This document shows positions 32,374 to 42,215 of a stretch of 64,000 nt of DNA, piece after piece. The notes under the pieces were generated by a model. It made no database searches, was not told the DNA's origin, and saw only the letters and a program-made list of their open reading frames with translations. The first letter of the stretch is position 1. Each line of letters opens with the position of its first letter. The stretch is from Roseisolibacter agri (lineage in GTDB: Bacteria; Gemmatimonadota; Gemmatimonadetes; Gemmatimonadales; Gemmatimonadaceae), in assembly GCF_030159095.1 (NCBI RefSeq), contig NZ_BRXS01000008.1, forward strand, positions 62,001 to 126,000, read 5' to 3'. Made by a program: the position numbers and the translations under genes.

Positions 32374-32730
32374 ATGCCATTCCGCGGACGCCATACCACC
32401 GTGGGCAACTCGGACGGGTTCACGTTCGATAAGGCCCTGTTCAAGGCGCACCCCGAGTTTCAGGGCGGGCGGGTGGCGGCACACGTCATCGCCCCCGGGC
32501 AGATGCTCGTGAGCGTCGACGTGCCGGTCGACCTCGCCCCGGAGGTCGAGGGGCATGACCCGGTGCTCGCGGCGTACCTCGGCTTCCTCGACGGGCAGTT
32601 GGAGGCCCGCCGCGATCTCCTCCGCCCGTTCACGGCCGAGGACATGGCGGGCGTCGACGCGCTGCTCGAAGGAGTCGAGGTGGACCTGGACGCGCCGCTT
32701 GAGGGCGCCGAGGACTTCGAGCTGCCGTGA
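32374..32730 (+). CDS. PrlF-like (AbrB-fold) antitoxin
   Basis: 118 residues from ATG 32374 preceded by GGAGACGACG. The opening is an AbrB-like strand set (DGFTFDKALFKAHPEF, VAAHVIAPGQMLVSVDVP) followed by an acidic C-terminal tail (AEDMAGVDALLEGVEVDLDA, LEGAEDFELP) of the kind that wraps and inhibits a toxin. The next gene encodes a clear YhaV toxin, which fixes the assignment more than this sequence alone. The swapped-hairpin AbrB part should bind DNA, and the palindrome at 32281 is the candidate site. Confidence 0.75.
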   Translation: MPFRGRHTTVGNSDGFTFDKALFKAHPEFQGGRVAAHVIAPGQMLVSVDVPVDLAPEVEGHDPVLAAYLGFLDGQLEARRDLLRPFTAEDMAGVDALLEGVEVDLDAPLEGAEDFELP

Positions 32731-32971
32731 CGTGCCCGGGCGACGGCCCCTCGTGAGTCCCGGTGACCTGGTCTGGGGGGCGGCCGTCCGGACGCGCCCC
32801 CGCGCCGCACGTTGGTCCGGCCGCCCGAGAGACTGCATGGCAGACCGCCGCAAACCGCAGCGCCCACAACAGGACGCGTCACGAGGTCGCACGCCGGACG
32901 CGACCGGCGCCGCGCGCGTGCCGGTCGGTAGGGGCGTCGGAAGGGGAGGCGCCCCGCTGGCGCGCGCGCCG

Positions 32972-33475
32972 ATGAACGCCCCGCTGGTGTTCCAGGGCTG
33001 GCGCATCATCGTGTGGCCGGGGTTCGCTGACCGCTGGGCAGCCCTGCGGGGCGAGGTCGAGCGGCTGCGCACGGTCGACCCGACGGGGTACGCGACGAAA
33101 CCCGCCACCAAGGTCTTCGCGGCCGTCCGGACCCTCATTCGCGACGAGATTCCGCGCGACCCCGGCGCGGCGCGCTTCCGCCAGGGCCGGACGCTCGGGG
33201 CCGGCTACGCGCGGTGGCGGCGCGCGAAGTTCTTCGAGCGATACCGCCTCTTCTTCCGCTACGACAGCACGGCCAAGGTCATCGCGTACGTGTGGCTGAA
33301 CGACGAGCGGACGCTGCGCGCGCGGGGCGCGCGCTCCGATCCGTACGCCGTCTTCGGCGATATGCTCCGCGCCGGCGCACCACCGGACGACTGGGACGCC
33401 CTCGTCGCGGCGTGCCGCGGGTGGACGGCCGAGGACGCGCGTGATCCCACCAGTGGCGCTCCCCCCGCCGCGTAG
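32972..33475 (+). CDS. yhaV: YhaV-family mRNA interferase toxin
   Basis: 167 residues from ATG 32972 (MNAPLVFQGWRIIVWPGFAD), which matches the usual YhaV start; ATG 32837 would add 45 Arg-rich residues. The family features are present: LRGEVERLRTVDPTGYATKPATK, LIRDEIPRDPGAARFRQGRTLG, RRAKFFERYRLFFRYDS, VWLNDERTLRARGARSDPYAVF and PPDDWDALVAACRGW. YhaV is a RelE-superfamily ribonuclease that acts on translated mRNA; PrlF neutralises it. The gap to the antitoxin is 241 bases, larger than usual, which favours the longer start or internal translation control. Confidence 0.92.
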   Translation: MNAPLVFQGWRIIVWPGFADRWAALRGEVERLRTVDPTGYATKPATKVFAAVRTLIRDEIPRDPGAARFRQGRTLGAGYARWRRAKFFERYRLFFRYDSTAKVIAYVWLNDERTLRARGARSDPYAVFGDMLRAGAPPDDWDALVAACRGWTAEDARDPTSGAPPAA

Positions 33476-34440
33476 GACGCCGAGGCGAGGGTCGGCGGTT
33501 TTCGGCGAACGGCAACCCCGGGAAGCGCAGCTGCGGACGTCCCGCGGCCCAGCGGAGGTCCGCGCCGTCTCCTGCGCGACGGCGCGCCTCGGGTGCGTCG
33601 ATCAGCGTGCGTCCGCCGGCTGCCACGACGGCGTGCGCCGGATGCCGGCGTCGCGAGGGGCTGGGGGGGGCCGCCGGCCCCGCCGGCCCCGCCGGCCTCA
33701 CCAGATTCATCCGGGCGCCGGGGCGCCCGGTGGGCAGGGGGCTACGTACTCAGCGTGGGAGTGGCGGAATCCGAGTCGTGACCTCGTGCTCGCACGCGGC
33801 AGCGTTCATGGGTCGCGCCAGCCATCGGGTGCTCCGGCCATCGGGTGCTCCGGCCATCGGGTGCTCCGGCGGCGCCTGGCGCTTCCCGCGTGACGGCGTG
33901 CCCCTCACCGCGTCTCCGCGACGCTCCTCCGAGGGGCGCGCGCCGTGAGCAGGCTCGGGAAGCGCGCGTGACGCGCGCGCGTCGCCCCCGCTGCGACAGG
34001 GGGGCGGATGGTCGGCACCTGCGGGCCGTGCTCGCGTGTGCGCCGCGCCGACTCGTGCCGATCCGGGAAGGATGGGAAGGGGGGCCATCCCGCGGGGCTA
34101 CGGGAATCGCGGCGTCTCGACCCGCGCCTCTACCGCGGATAACCTGACGGTCTAGATTCTACGCCGGATAAAACCTCGGCGCGACTGCGTCGTCCTGGCT
34201 TCGGGGCATGGCTCCGGTACCTGCACGCCCTGAGGGTGCCCGTGTCTGGGTCGGAGGTCCCGTCTGCGGCCGCGGTGGTCGTCGGGCGGAGGGGGCGCTC
34301 GTGGACAGGCCCACCGCACGACTCCACGCCTGCGGCACGGTGCGACCCGCAATCGCCGCGATCTCCGGCGCCGGCGGCGCCATCGGTGGCGCCACCAGAC
34401 GCGTGGTGTCGTGGAGTGGCGCCTCTGGCACGGCGGCGCG
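33476..34440. other. Non-coding region before the hybrid kinase
   Basis: Almost 1 kb without a supportable gene. It contains the 16-bp array at 33822 and, at 34156-34171, the motif ATTCTACGCCGGATAA, which is nearly repeated at 43033 over the start of the LuxR-type gene. Confidence 0.5.
33822..33869. repeat. Tandem array, 16-bp unit x3
   Basis: Unit CCATCGGGTGCTCCGG, three exact copies in non-coding DNA; the period is not a multiple of three. Confidence 0.95.
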
Positions 34441-34490
34441 CTGTGGCGCGCTGTGGCGCGCTGTGGCGCGCTGTGGCGCGCTGTGGCGCA
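34441..34490. repeat. Tandem array, 10-bp unit x5
   Basis: Unit CTGTGGCGCG, four exact copies and a fifth with one change, ending 38 bases before the hybrid kinase start. Copy-number change could alter its leader. Confidence 0.95.
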
Positions 34491-34527
34491 CCGACGGTTG
34501 TCCCGCGCACGCCGGCTCGGCGGTGCC

Positions 34528-37500
34528 ATGAGGCGTGTGCCGCCCCTGATGTCCGTGCAGCCCAGCTCCGGCGCTGCGACTCCCTCTCCCTGCCCGATGG
34601 CCCGTCTGCGGATCGGACCCGCTGCTCAGCCCCTGTCCGACTCTTCTGCGGCGGGTGCGGAGCGTCTCAGCGTCGGCCGTCCAGCTGCGTTCTGGGCGGG
34701 CCACCCGTCGGGGGCGGCCACGGTCGGCGCGCCGACGACGCGCACCGACCCTTCGGCCGACCCTTCGGCCCGAGTGGTCGTCGACTCTGCGGCCCTGACG
34801 CAGCTGCTGGACGGGACCACGGAACTCGTGTGCGCCGCCGACGCCGACGGCTGGATCACGTACGTGAACCGCGCCTGGCGCGAAACCTTGGGCTACTCGG
34901 CCGCCGAGGCGGCGGGGCTGCGCCTGGACGACGTCGTGGCGCCGGAGCACCGCGCCTGCTACGCAAGCACGGCGGCGCGCCGGCTCGCCGAGGGCGAGGC
35001 GGTGGACGACCTCGAGGCCGTGCTTCTCACACGCGATGGCCGGCGCATCGTCTGCCGCGGCCGCGCGGAGCCCGTGATGGCCGGCACACCCGAGGCCCGG
35101 CGCTGCGTGGGGACGCGGGCGTACTACCGCGAGTTGGCGGCGCAGCACGAGGCCGAGGTCCGAGGCGCGCGCCTGCTCGCCATGCACGACGCCTCGGCGG
35201 ACCTCGTCGGCACCGCAGCGCCGGACGGGCGCATCGAGTACCTGAACGCCGCGGGACGTCGCACGTTGGGTCTCGCCGACGACGCGGACGTCACGACGCT
35301 CCGGGCAGCCACGTTCCTCCCGCCCGCCACGCTCGAACGCCTGACGGTGGAGGGGCTCCCGACCGCCGCCCGCGACGGTCGCTGGACCGGCGACGGGGCC
35401 GTGCTGGGCGCCGACGGCGTCGAAACACCGGTGTCGATGGTCGTAGTCGCGCACCCGTCGCTGCGGCCCGGCGAGCCGCCGCACTTCTCGGCAGTCCTGC
35501 GCGATGTGAGCGAGCGCCGGCGCGCGGAGCGCCGGTCGGCGGATCAGGCAGCCGTGCTCGAGATGATCGCCGCGGGTAAGGCGATGCCGGAGGTGCTCGC
35601 GGCCGTGGCGCGGCTCGTCGAGCGCGAAGCGCCTGGGGCGCGCTGCGCCGTGCTGCGGCTGGACGGGGATGGGCGGCGCCTCCGACACGGGGCAGCGCCG
35701 AGCCTCCCGGACGCCTTCACCGCCGCCGTCGACGGGCTCGTGGTGGGCCCCGGCGCGTGCACCTGCGGGGCGGCGGCGTTCCACCGCCTGCCGGTGGTCA
35801 CCGAGGACATCGCCACGGACGCGCGCTGGGCGCCCTTCCGCGACGCGGCGCTCGCCGCGGGGCTGCGCGCGTGCTGGGCGACGCCGCTGCTCGCGCCGGA
35901 TGGCGCCGTGCTCGGCACGTTCGCCGTCTACCGCGGGGCGCCGGGGCGCCCGTCCGACGCGCACGCACCGCTCATCGGGGCCGCCACGCACCTCCTGGGG
36001 ATCGCGCTCGAACGCGCGCGGGCGGAGCAGGCCCTGGTGCGGGGCGCGCGATACGTCCGCGCGCTGATCGAGCACGCGTCCGACCTGATGGCCGTCGTCG
36101 ACACGGACGGCGTGTACCGGTACGTGAGCCCGGCGCACCACCGGCACTTGGCCTACGCGCCGACTGCCCTGATCGGGCGCGACGCGCTGGCGCTGGTGCA
36201 CCCGGACGACGCGGCGCGGGTGGCGGCCGCGTTCGCGGAGGCGCGCGCGACGTCCGGGCGCACGGCGCGCGTGCAGTACCGGTTCCGCCACGGGGACGGC
36301 TCCTGGCGCACGCTCTCCTCGGTGGGCACCAACCTGCTCGACGACCCTGCTGTGGCGGGGGTCGTCGTCAACTCCGTCGACGTCACTGAGCAGCAGGCGC
36401 TCGAGGCGCAGCTCCGCCAGGCGCAGAGGATGGAAGCCGTGGGCCGGCTGGCCGGCGGCGTCGCACACGACATCAACAACCTCCTGACGATCATCAGCGC
36501 GAACACCGAGTTCGCGCTGCGCGCGCTGCCGGACGTGAGCCCGGCGCGGCCGGACCTGACCGCGGTCGCCGGAGCGGCCGCCCGGGCGGCGGGTCTCACC
36601 CGCCAACTCCTGAACTTCAGCCGGCGGCAGGTGCTCCGGCCGGAAGCCGTGGACCTGAACGCCGTGGTCGAGGACGTCGCGCGGCTTCTGCACCGCACCC
36701 TCGGAGCGGACGTGGCGCTCGCGACCGATTTGGCACCGGGGCTCGGGCCGGTGCAGGCGGACCGCGGTCAGCTCGAGCAGGTGCTGATGAACCTCGTGGT
36801 GAACGCGCGCGACGCGATGCCCGCCGGCGGCACGATCACCGTGACGACGGGGCGCGAGCGCGTGGACGGCCGCGACGCGGCGCGGCGCCCCGGCCTCTCG
36901 GCGGGCCGCTACGTCGCGCTACGCGTGCGCGACACGGGGCTCGGCATGGACGCGGCGACGCAGGCCCAGATCTTCGAGCCGTTCTTCACGACCAAGGACC
37001 TGGGGCAAGGGACGGGGCTCGGATTGGCCACCGTGTACGACATCGCCATGCAGTCCGGCGGCCACGTGTACGTGGACAGCGCGCCGGGGGCGGGGAGCAC
37101 GTTCACCGTCCTGCTGCCCGGCGGTGGGGCGGCGGTCCCACCCCCGCCGTTCGCGGCCGCCGACGCGGAGCTCGCGGTAGAGTGCGGGGCGGTGCAGGGC
37201 GGTGCGGCGCGAGGGACCATCCTGCTCGTCGAGGATGAGGCGCCGATCCGCGGGTTCGTGCGCCGCATCCTCGACCGGGGCGGGTATCACGTGCTCGAGG
37301 CCGGAGACGGACGCGCGGCGCTCCGGGTGGCGGCGGCGTACCAGGGCCCCCTGCATCTGGTGCTCACCGACGTCGCGATGCCCGAGGCCGGCGGTGAGGC
37401 GCTGCTCGCCGGGTTGCGCGAGCGGCGTCCGAGCACGCGCGCGCTGCTGATGTCCGGGTACAGCGTCGCGGCGGTCGCCCGACAGGGCGCACTCGCGGAG

Positions 37501-37575
37501 GGCGTTGGGCTGCTGCAGAAGCCGTTCACGGCAGATGAGCTACTGCGTGCCGTACGGGAGGCGCTCGGCGGCTGA
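34528..37575 (+). CDS. Hybrid sensor kinase: PAS-PAS-GAF-PAS-HisKA-HATPase-REC
   Basis: 1015 residues from ATG 34528; no membrane helix, so soluble. Two PAS units (from about residues 90 and 210: AALTQLLDGTTELVCAADAD, MHDASADLVGTAAPDGRIEYL), a GAF (about 345-500, with ACTCGAAAFHRLPVVTEDIA), a third PAS (about 510-620, LIEHASDLMAVVDTDGVYRY) with PAC end, then the phosphoacceptor His near 647 in GGVAHDINNLL. The ATPase domain has LEQVLMNLVVNARDAMPAGG and EPFFTTKDLGQGTGLGLATV. A C-terminal receiver has ILLVEDEAPIRGF and Asp near 948 in LVLTDVAMP, with Lys in QKPFTADEL. Signal and target are unknown; no partner regulator is adjacent. Confidence 0.95.
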   Translation: MRRVPPLMSVQPSSGAATPSPCPMARLRIGPAAQPLSDSSAAGAERLSVGRPAAFWAGHPSGAATVGAPTTRTDPSADPSARVVVDSAALTQLLDGTTELVCAADADGWITYVNRAWRETLGYSAAEAAGLRLDDVVAPEHRACYASTAARRLAEGEAVDDLEAVLLTRDGRRIVCRGRAEPVMAGTPEARRCVGTRAYYRELAAQHEAEVRGARLLAMHDASADLVGTAAPDGRIEYLNAAGRRTLGLADDADVTTLRAATFLPPATLERLTVEGLPTAARDGRWTGDGAVLGADGVETPVSMVVVAHPSLRPGEPPHFSAVLRDVSERRRAERRSADQAAVLEMIAAGKAMPEVLAAVARLVEREAPGARCAVLRLDGDGRRLRHGAAPSLPDAFTAAVDGLVVGPGACTCGAAAFHRLPVVTEDIATDARWAPFRDAALAAGLRACWATPLLAPDGAVLGTFAVYRGAPGRPSDAHAPLIGAATHLLGIALERARAEQALVRGARYVRALIEHASDLMAVVDTDGVYRYVSPAHHRHLAYAPTALIGRDALALVHPDDAARVAAAFAEARATSGRTARVQYRFRHGDGSWRTLSSVGTNLLDDPAVAGVVVNSVDVTEQQALEAQLRQAQRMEAVGRLAGGVAHDINNLLTIISANTEFALRALPDVSPARPDLTAVAGAAARAAGLTRQLLNFSRRQVLRPEAVDLNAVVEDVARLLHRTLGADVALATDLAPGLGPVQADRGQLEQVLMNLVVNARDAMPAGGTITVTTGRERVDGRDAARRPGLSAGRYVALRVRDTGLGMDAATQAQIFEPFFTTKDLGQGTGLGLATVYDIAMQSGGHVYVDSAPGAGSTFTVLLPGGGAAVPPPPFAAADAELAVECGAVQGGAARGTILLVEDEAPIRGFVRRILDRGGYHVLEAGDGRAALRVAAAYQGPLHLVLTDVAMPEAGGEALLAGLRERRPSTRALLMSGYSVAAVARQGALAEGVGLLQKPFTADELLRAVREALGG

Positions 37576-37690
37576 CGGCGGCTCGGCGTGTGAGCGGTCC
37601 CGCTCGCGGCGGGCCGCGCAACCTGGAGGCGCGTCCGCATGGACGCAAGCGCGTCGACCTCGCGCGAGCCGCGTCGATGCCCCACGCCGC

Positions 37691-37749
37691 TCGTCGCCGC
37701 TCGTCGCCGCTCGTCGCCGCTCGTCGCCGCTCGTCGCCGCTCGTCGCCG
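37691..37749. repeat. Tandem array, 10-bp unit x6
   Basis: Unit TCGTCGCCGC, five exact copies plus one with a changed last base, in the 217-bp gap between convergent genes, 116 bases after the hybrid kinase stop. Confidence 0.95.
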
Positions 37750-37792
37750 GCGGCCATCGGCGGCCACCAGCGACACCGGCGGCCACCGGTGC

Positions 37793-39325
37793 CTACGGGA
37801 CGAACGGGGGCAAACCGACCAGCGCGATGCTGACGTACGGTTTGCTGGGCCCGTACGTCTCTCGCGTGCTCAACTCATCCGGGTCGCGCAGGGTGGTGCC
37901 GACGGTCTGCCCGGCGAGGACGCTGTGCTTCGTCCACGCCCGGCCCACTCCGAGCTTGACGTTGTATAGCAAAACGCCCGCGCCGACCGCGAAGGCCCGC
38001 AGGTCGGCCGACGGGTTGATGGTGAGTTCCGGCAGGTAGACCGCCCACGGGACGCGCGCGTCGCGGTAGTCGAGCCCGCGCCACGTCGACGCGAGCACGA
38101 GGCCGTAAGTGAAGCGGCCGTCCGTGGAGCCGGCTTCCTGCACGCGGTACGTGGTGTCGTCGAGCTGCTTCGTCGCGAACTTCGGGAACTTCGCGTTGGG
38201 GACGCCGACGAACGCCAAGCCTACCGTGGGCCGGACCAGCCAATCGGGGTGGACGCTCGCCTTCATCGTGTACGGCGCGCCGGTGCGCGTCCGCGCCACG
38301 CCCGGCACAGTCGTGGGGGTCACGGCGACGGTCACGTCGCGCCCGCTGTTCCATGACGCGCTCACCACGTCGTCGCACGTCATGGTGCGCGTCGCCCCGT
38401 AGGTGCGCCGCACCATCTGCTCGATGGCGTAGGCCGCCGCGAGGAGGGCGTCGGCGTCGCTGAGGGCGCTCGCCCCCCGCTCGACGAGCCGCTTCTCGGC
38501 GGCGGCGGTGTTCGGGTCGTTCGACGGCTGGGCGGTGACGGCGCTGGCGAACGCGCCATACCGCGCGCCGAGGACCGACAGGGCCGTGGTGAGGCGCTCG
38601 GTGGCGCGCAGCCGCGCGCAGTCCGGTCCCTGGAAGACGCAGTCGGCGCTGAGCGACGTCTGGTACGTCCCGAGCGCGAGTGGGCTGTCGGGCGGAAGCC
38701 CGCGCATACGTTCGAGTTCCGCTGCCGTCCGCGTGAAGATCGTCCGCAGCCCGCGCGCGCCGGTGAGCGCCTCATCGATCTCCTCGAGCGCTTGGCGTAC
38801 GACCGGTTCGTCACCGCGTCCACCGGGGGCCGCCGTAAGATTGGCCGCCGCCCGGCGGTACGCGTTGTTCGCCGCCGTGTCCGGCCGTGCGGCCGCCGCC
38901 AACGCCATCTCCTGCAGGTAGGGGCCGAGGCCCTTCAGGAAGCCCAGCGCGGCGTCCACTTCGGCGGTGCTCGTTTTCGTCTGCCCCACGTCGCAGTCGA
39001 ACACCGCGGAGTTAGTCCGGGCGACGACGACGGTGAGCTTGAACGGGCTCCGGATGCGGAGCTGGTCTCCCGACTCGACGGGCCGGCGCCTGAAGGTCGC
39101 CGTCTTCCCGGCGTGGTCGAGGAAGAGGGTGTCCGCCGTCGGGGCGGGGCCGGCGGCGGGTGCTTGGGCGACCGCGAGCGCCGGGCTGGCGAGGAGGGCG
39201 GCGGCGCAGGCGGCGCGGCGCACGGCGGAGGCGACGGCGACGCGGGCACGGTGCGACACGGCGGCGAGGCAGCGGTGCGGCCGCCGGGCGCGGGGCCGGC
39301 AGTCCAGCGGAGGCTGGTATAGCAT
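37793..39325 (-). CDS. Secreted or periplasmic protein of unknown function
   Basis: 510 residues from ATG 39325 (ATG 39337 is the alternative). A basic leader and hydrophobic stretch (AACAAALLASPALAVAQ) look like a cleaved signal. The mature protein begins TLFLDHAGKTATFRRRPVES, contains a helical middle (KGLGPYLQEMALAAAARPDTA, LEEIDEALTGARGLRTIFTR) and a C-terminal beta-rich domain (DVTVAVTPTTVPG, FTYGLVLASTWRGLDYRD, LTINPSADLRAFAVGAGVLL). The C-terminal strands suggest an outer-membrane-like or fimbrial-type beta domain. I do not recognise the family. It is divergent from the metalloprotease gene; their 360-bp gap may be shared control. Confidence 0.75.
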   Translation of the reverse strand: MLYQPPLDCRPRARRPHRCLAAVSHRARVAVASAVRRAACAAALLASPALAVAQAPAAGPAPTADTLFLDHAGKTATFRRRPVESGDQLRIRSPFKLTVVVARTNSAVFDCDVGQTKTSTAEVDAALGFLKGLGPYLQEMALAAAARPDTAANNAYRRAAANLTAAPGGRGDEPVVRQALEEIDEALTGARGLRTIFTRTAAELERMRGLPPDSPLALGTYQTSLSADCVFQGPDCARLRATERLTTALSVLGARYGAFASAVTAQPSNDPNTAAAEKRLVERGASALSDADALLAAAYAIEQMVRRTYGATRTMTCDDVVSASWNSGRDVTVAVTPTTVPGVARTRTGAPYTMKASVHPDWLVRPTVGLAFVGVPNAKFPKFATKQLDDTTYRVQEAGSTDGRFTYGLVLASTWRGLDYRDARVPWAVYLPELTINPSADLRAFAVGAGVLLYNVKLGVGRAWTKHSVLAGQTVGTTLRDPDELSTRETYGPSKPYVSIALVGLPPFVP

Positions 39326-39684
39326 GCGGATCGGCATGCGAATCGGTGGGGTGTTGGGCACCGACAGGTTCGCGGCGATCCGGCGGCGTCGCAGGGAGCG
39401 CGGCGCGGCAACGATACAGGCACCGGGCGGAGCCGTCAAACCGAGCCGCGTCTGGCGCCGCCGGCCTGCGCGGCGCCCCTCGCGCACGCGACGGCGGACG
39501 CGCATACTCCGGACGGGTCGCCCCCACAGGCCGCGCGGGCGCGGCAGCGGCGCGGCAGCGGCGCGGCAGCGGTGCGCCGCCCGACGCCGCCCGACGCCGG
39601 GACGCGCGGGGCCCGCGAGGCGTCCTCGGCTCCGCGACGGTGGGCGGCGCCGGCGTCCGCCTCGGACCGGTCACCGGGACCGCC

Positions 39685-42168
39685 ATGCCGCATCCATATG
39701 TGCGTTGGACGCCCGACGACTGGCGTTGGGCCGTGCCCACCCGCCGTTGCGTGTCGCCGCCCAGGCGCGCCGCCGCGCCGACCCTCGGCGTCCTCTTCGG
39801 GCTCACGTTCGGCATCGCCGCTCCGACGGCGGCCCAGGTCCCCGGTGGCGTGCGGCCCGACCCCCCGCCGTCGCCCGACAGCATCTGGCGGGTCATTCCG
39901 CCGACGCCGAAGTCCGGCGCGCAGGCGAACATCACGCTCGGCCCCGCGACCATCAGCCGGGCGGACCTGTTCCGCCTCGCGCAACGGTTGACGCTCGCGC
40001 CGGTGGACACGGGGGCCGGCGCGCGCCAAGGCGGCCTCGAGTTCTGGCTCCCGCGACCGTCGGCCCTCGGCCCGCTGCGACGTCGACCATCGGCGGCCGC
40101 CGGTGCGGGGCGGGACGACGTCGACCGATACTACGTGCGGCTGCTTGTCCACGAGAGCAGCGCGCTGGCCCCGGAGCTCGCGTCCCGGCTGCCGAAGTCG
40201 TATCGCGCGCGCGGGGCGGACGACCCGACCGTCACGGCGCAGTTCGACCTTACAGCCGACGGCCTGCGTGGCGTCATCTTCGCGCCCGGCGGCACGTTCC
40301 CGATTGCGCCCGTGCCGTCTGCCGCGTGGCTCGGGCCGGGCGTGCACGCCTCGGATGTCGGCGGCGGCGGACGATTGCAACGCCGTCCCGACGGCGTCCC
40401 GACGCAGCCGGTCACGCCACCGCGACCGGTGCCGTCGGGGCGACCGGACTCCGGGGCGCGTGTCGGGTCGCCGACGGCCACGGGGCCGTCCCCCGGGCCG
40501 TCGGCGGCGCCCACCAGGCGGGCGGGCATCGCCGGCCGGCCCGCGCCGCGACCCGCCGCACGACCCGCGGCGCGATCCGCGGCGCGATCCGCGGCGCGAT
40601 CCGCGGCGCGATCCGCGGCGCGGGATTCTGCGGACCAGGCACCCGTGCCGCTGCGGACGCTTCGGCTCGTCGCGGTGGCGACGGCCGACTACACCGCCCT
40701 CTACGCCCGTGGGGCGGTGGACACCGCGGCCGCGCGCGACTCGGCGCTGGTCGGGATCAACCGCACGCTCCGCTACGTGAACGAGATCACGGCGCGCGAC
40801 CTCGGCGTGGTGTTCACCCTCATCGCCGCGTCGCGGTCGCTCCTGTTCGTCGGCGCGAACCCGGCTCGCTTCGCGCCCCCACGGGCGGCCGCGCCGGGGC
40901 AGGCGCCGTCCGACGATGGCGCGGTGATCCTCCGCGAGAGCCGCGCCGTCGTCGACTCCCTTCTCCCGCCAGGCACCCCGTACGATGTGGCCCACGTGTT
41001 CGGGGTTGGCGGCACGTCGTGGGCGGAGGTGGGCGCGCTCTGCGACACCGCGCGGATGACGCAGGGGGTGTCGCTCGTCCCATTCCGCCGGGGCGCCGCG
41101 GCCGCGCCCCTGACGGACGAGGAGGAGTTGTACTTCGCGACCGACGTCGTGGCGCACGAGATCGGGCACCAGCTCGGCGCGACCCACACGTTCAACACCG
41201 TCGCGGACGAGTGCGCGGACGGTCGATGGGGGCCCACCGCGTTCGAGCCAGGGAGCGGGTCGACCGTAATGGCGTACCCGGGCCTCTGCGAGTCCGACTT
41301 GGTGCAGTGGCACGCGGGCCCCTACTACCACGCGGCCAGTATCCAGCAGGTGCGCGATCTGCTCGCGGCACGCGCGCCGGCGTGCGGCGTGCCCCGCGTC
41401 GTCGATAACCGAGCGCCCCGGGTCACGGCGGCGCCGCGCCGCGTGTTCGTCCCACGCGCGACGCCATTCCGGCTCACCGCGCGGGGCGACGACCCGGAGC
41501 AGGACCCCGTGTACTACACGTGGGAGGAGTACGCGCGCTCGGATTGGGCGCCCGCCGCCTCGCCCCCGCTCGGAGACGACGACGGTCACGTGCGGCCGCT
41601 GTTCCGGTCGTTCCCGCCCGACGCGGCGCCGACGCGCACGCTGCCCGGCCTCGTGGCGCTGGCCTCCGGCCAGGCACCGTACGAGTCCCTCCCGAGTGGC
41701 GCCGTCCTTCCGCGAGTGCCGGGCATGCGGCGCCTCACCTGCCGGGTCACCGCACGGGACTGGCGCGGGGGCGTGGCCTTCGATGACGTCGCGGTGGACG
41801 TCGTGCCCACGGCCGGCCCGTTCCGGGTCACCGTGCCGGCCGCGGGCACGCAGCAAGTCGTCCGCTGGCGCGCCGCGCGGACGACGGAGGCGCCGCTACA
41901 CTGCGCGACGGTCCGGGTGACGCTCGTGGCGGAGCCGGGGGGGCCGTACGACGTCGTACTCGCGCCGGCCGTCCCGAACCGCGCGGAGCAGGTCACGGTG
42001 CGGGTGCCGCGCATGCTGGCGGCGCGCGCCGCGCGCGTGCAGGTGGCGTGCGCGGACGGCGCGTTCTTCGGGCTCTCGTCCGGCGACGTGGAGATCGTCG
42101 CGACCGCGGACCCTGCGGGGCGGCCCGCCCGACCCCGCGCGGTGCGGAGGGCGCGGACGACGCCGTAG
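39685..42168 (+). CDS. Secreted reprolysin-like zinc metalloprotease
   Basis: 827 residues from ATG 39685; the signal ends IAAPTAAQ. A pro-region of about 230 residues contains an SAAR repeat (five 12-bp units at 40562-40621). The catalytic domain starts LRLVAVATADYTALYA and includes NRTLRYVNEITARDLGVVFT, the zinc motif HEIGHQLGATHTF and the Met-turn region (GSTVMAYPGLC). After that come Ig-like C-terminal domains (PRRVFVPRATPFRLTARGDD, YYTWEEYARSD, FRVTVPAAGTQQVVRW). This arrangement is found in secreted metzincins of several environmental phyla. A protein substrate is not known; the enzyme is expected outside the cell or on its surface. Confidence 0.92.
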   Translation: MPHPYVRWTPDDWRWAVPTRRCVSPPRRAAAPTLGVLFGLTFGIAAPTAAQVPGGVRPDPPPSPDSIWRVIPPTPKSGAQANITLGPATISRADLFRLAQRLTLAPVDTGAGARQGGLEFWLPRPSALGPLRRRPSAAAGAGRDDVDRYYVRLLVHESSALAPELASRLPKSYRARGADDPTVTAQFDLTADGLRGVIFAPGGTFPIAPVPSAAWLGPGVHASDVGGGGRLQRRPDGVPTQPVTPPRPVPSGRPDSGARVGSPTATGPSPGPSAAPTRRAGIAGRPAPRPAARPAARSAARSAARSAARSAARDSADQAPVPLRTLRLVAVATADYTALYARGAVDTAAARDSALVGINRTLRYVNEITARDLGVVFTLIAASRSLLFVGANPARFAPPRAAAPGQAPSDDGAVILRESRAVVDSLLPPGTPYDVAHVFGVGGTSWAEVGALCDTARMTQGVSLVPFRRGAAAAPLTDEEELYFATDVVAHEIGHQLGATHTFNTVADECADGRWGPTAFEPGSGSTVMAYPGLCESDLVQWHAGPYYHAASIQQVRDLLAARAPACGVPRVVDNRAPRVTAAPRRVFVPRATPFRLTARGDDPEQDPVYYTWEEYARSDWAPAASPPLGDDDGHVRPLFRSFPPDAAPTRTLPGLVALASGQAPYESLPSGAVLPRVPGMRRLTCRVTARDWRGGVAFDDVAVDVVPTAGPFRVTVPAAGTQQVVRWRAARTTEAPLHCATVRVTLVAEPGGPYDVVLAPAVPNRAEQVTVRVPRMLAARAARVQVACADGAFFGLSSGDVEIVATADPAGRPARPRAVRRARTTP
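40562..40621 (+). repeat. Tandem array, 12-bp unit x5 in the metalloprotease pro-region
   Basis: Unit GATCCGCGGCGC (first copy with one change), encoding SAAR repeats in the linker before the catalytic domain. Confidence 0.93.
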
Positions 42169-42215
42169 CGCGTGGGCGGCGGGCCGCGCTCCGTCGCGCT
42201 GCGGCGCGGCGCCGA

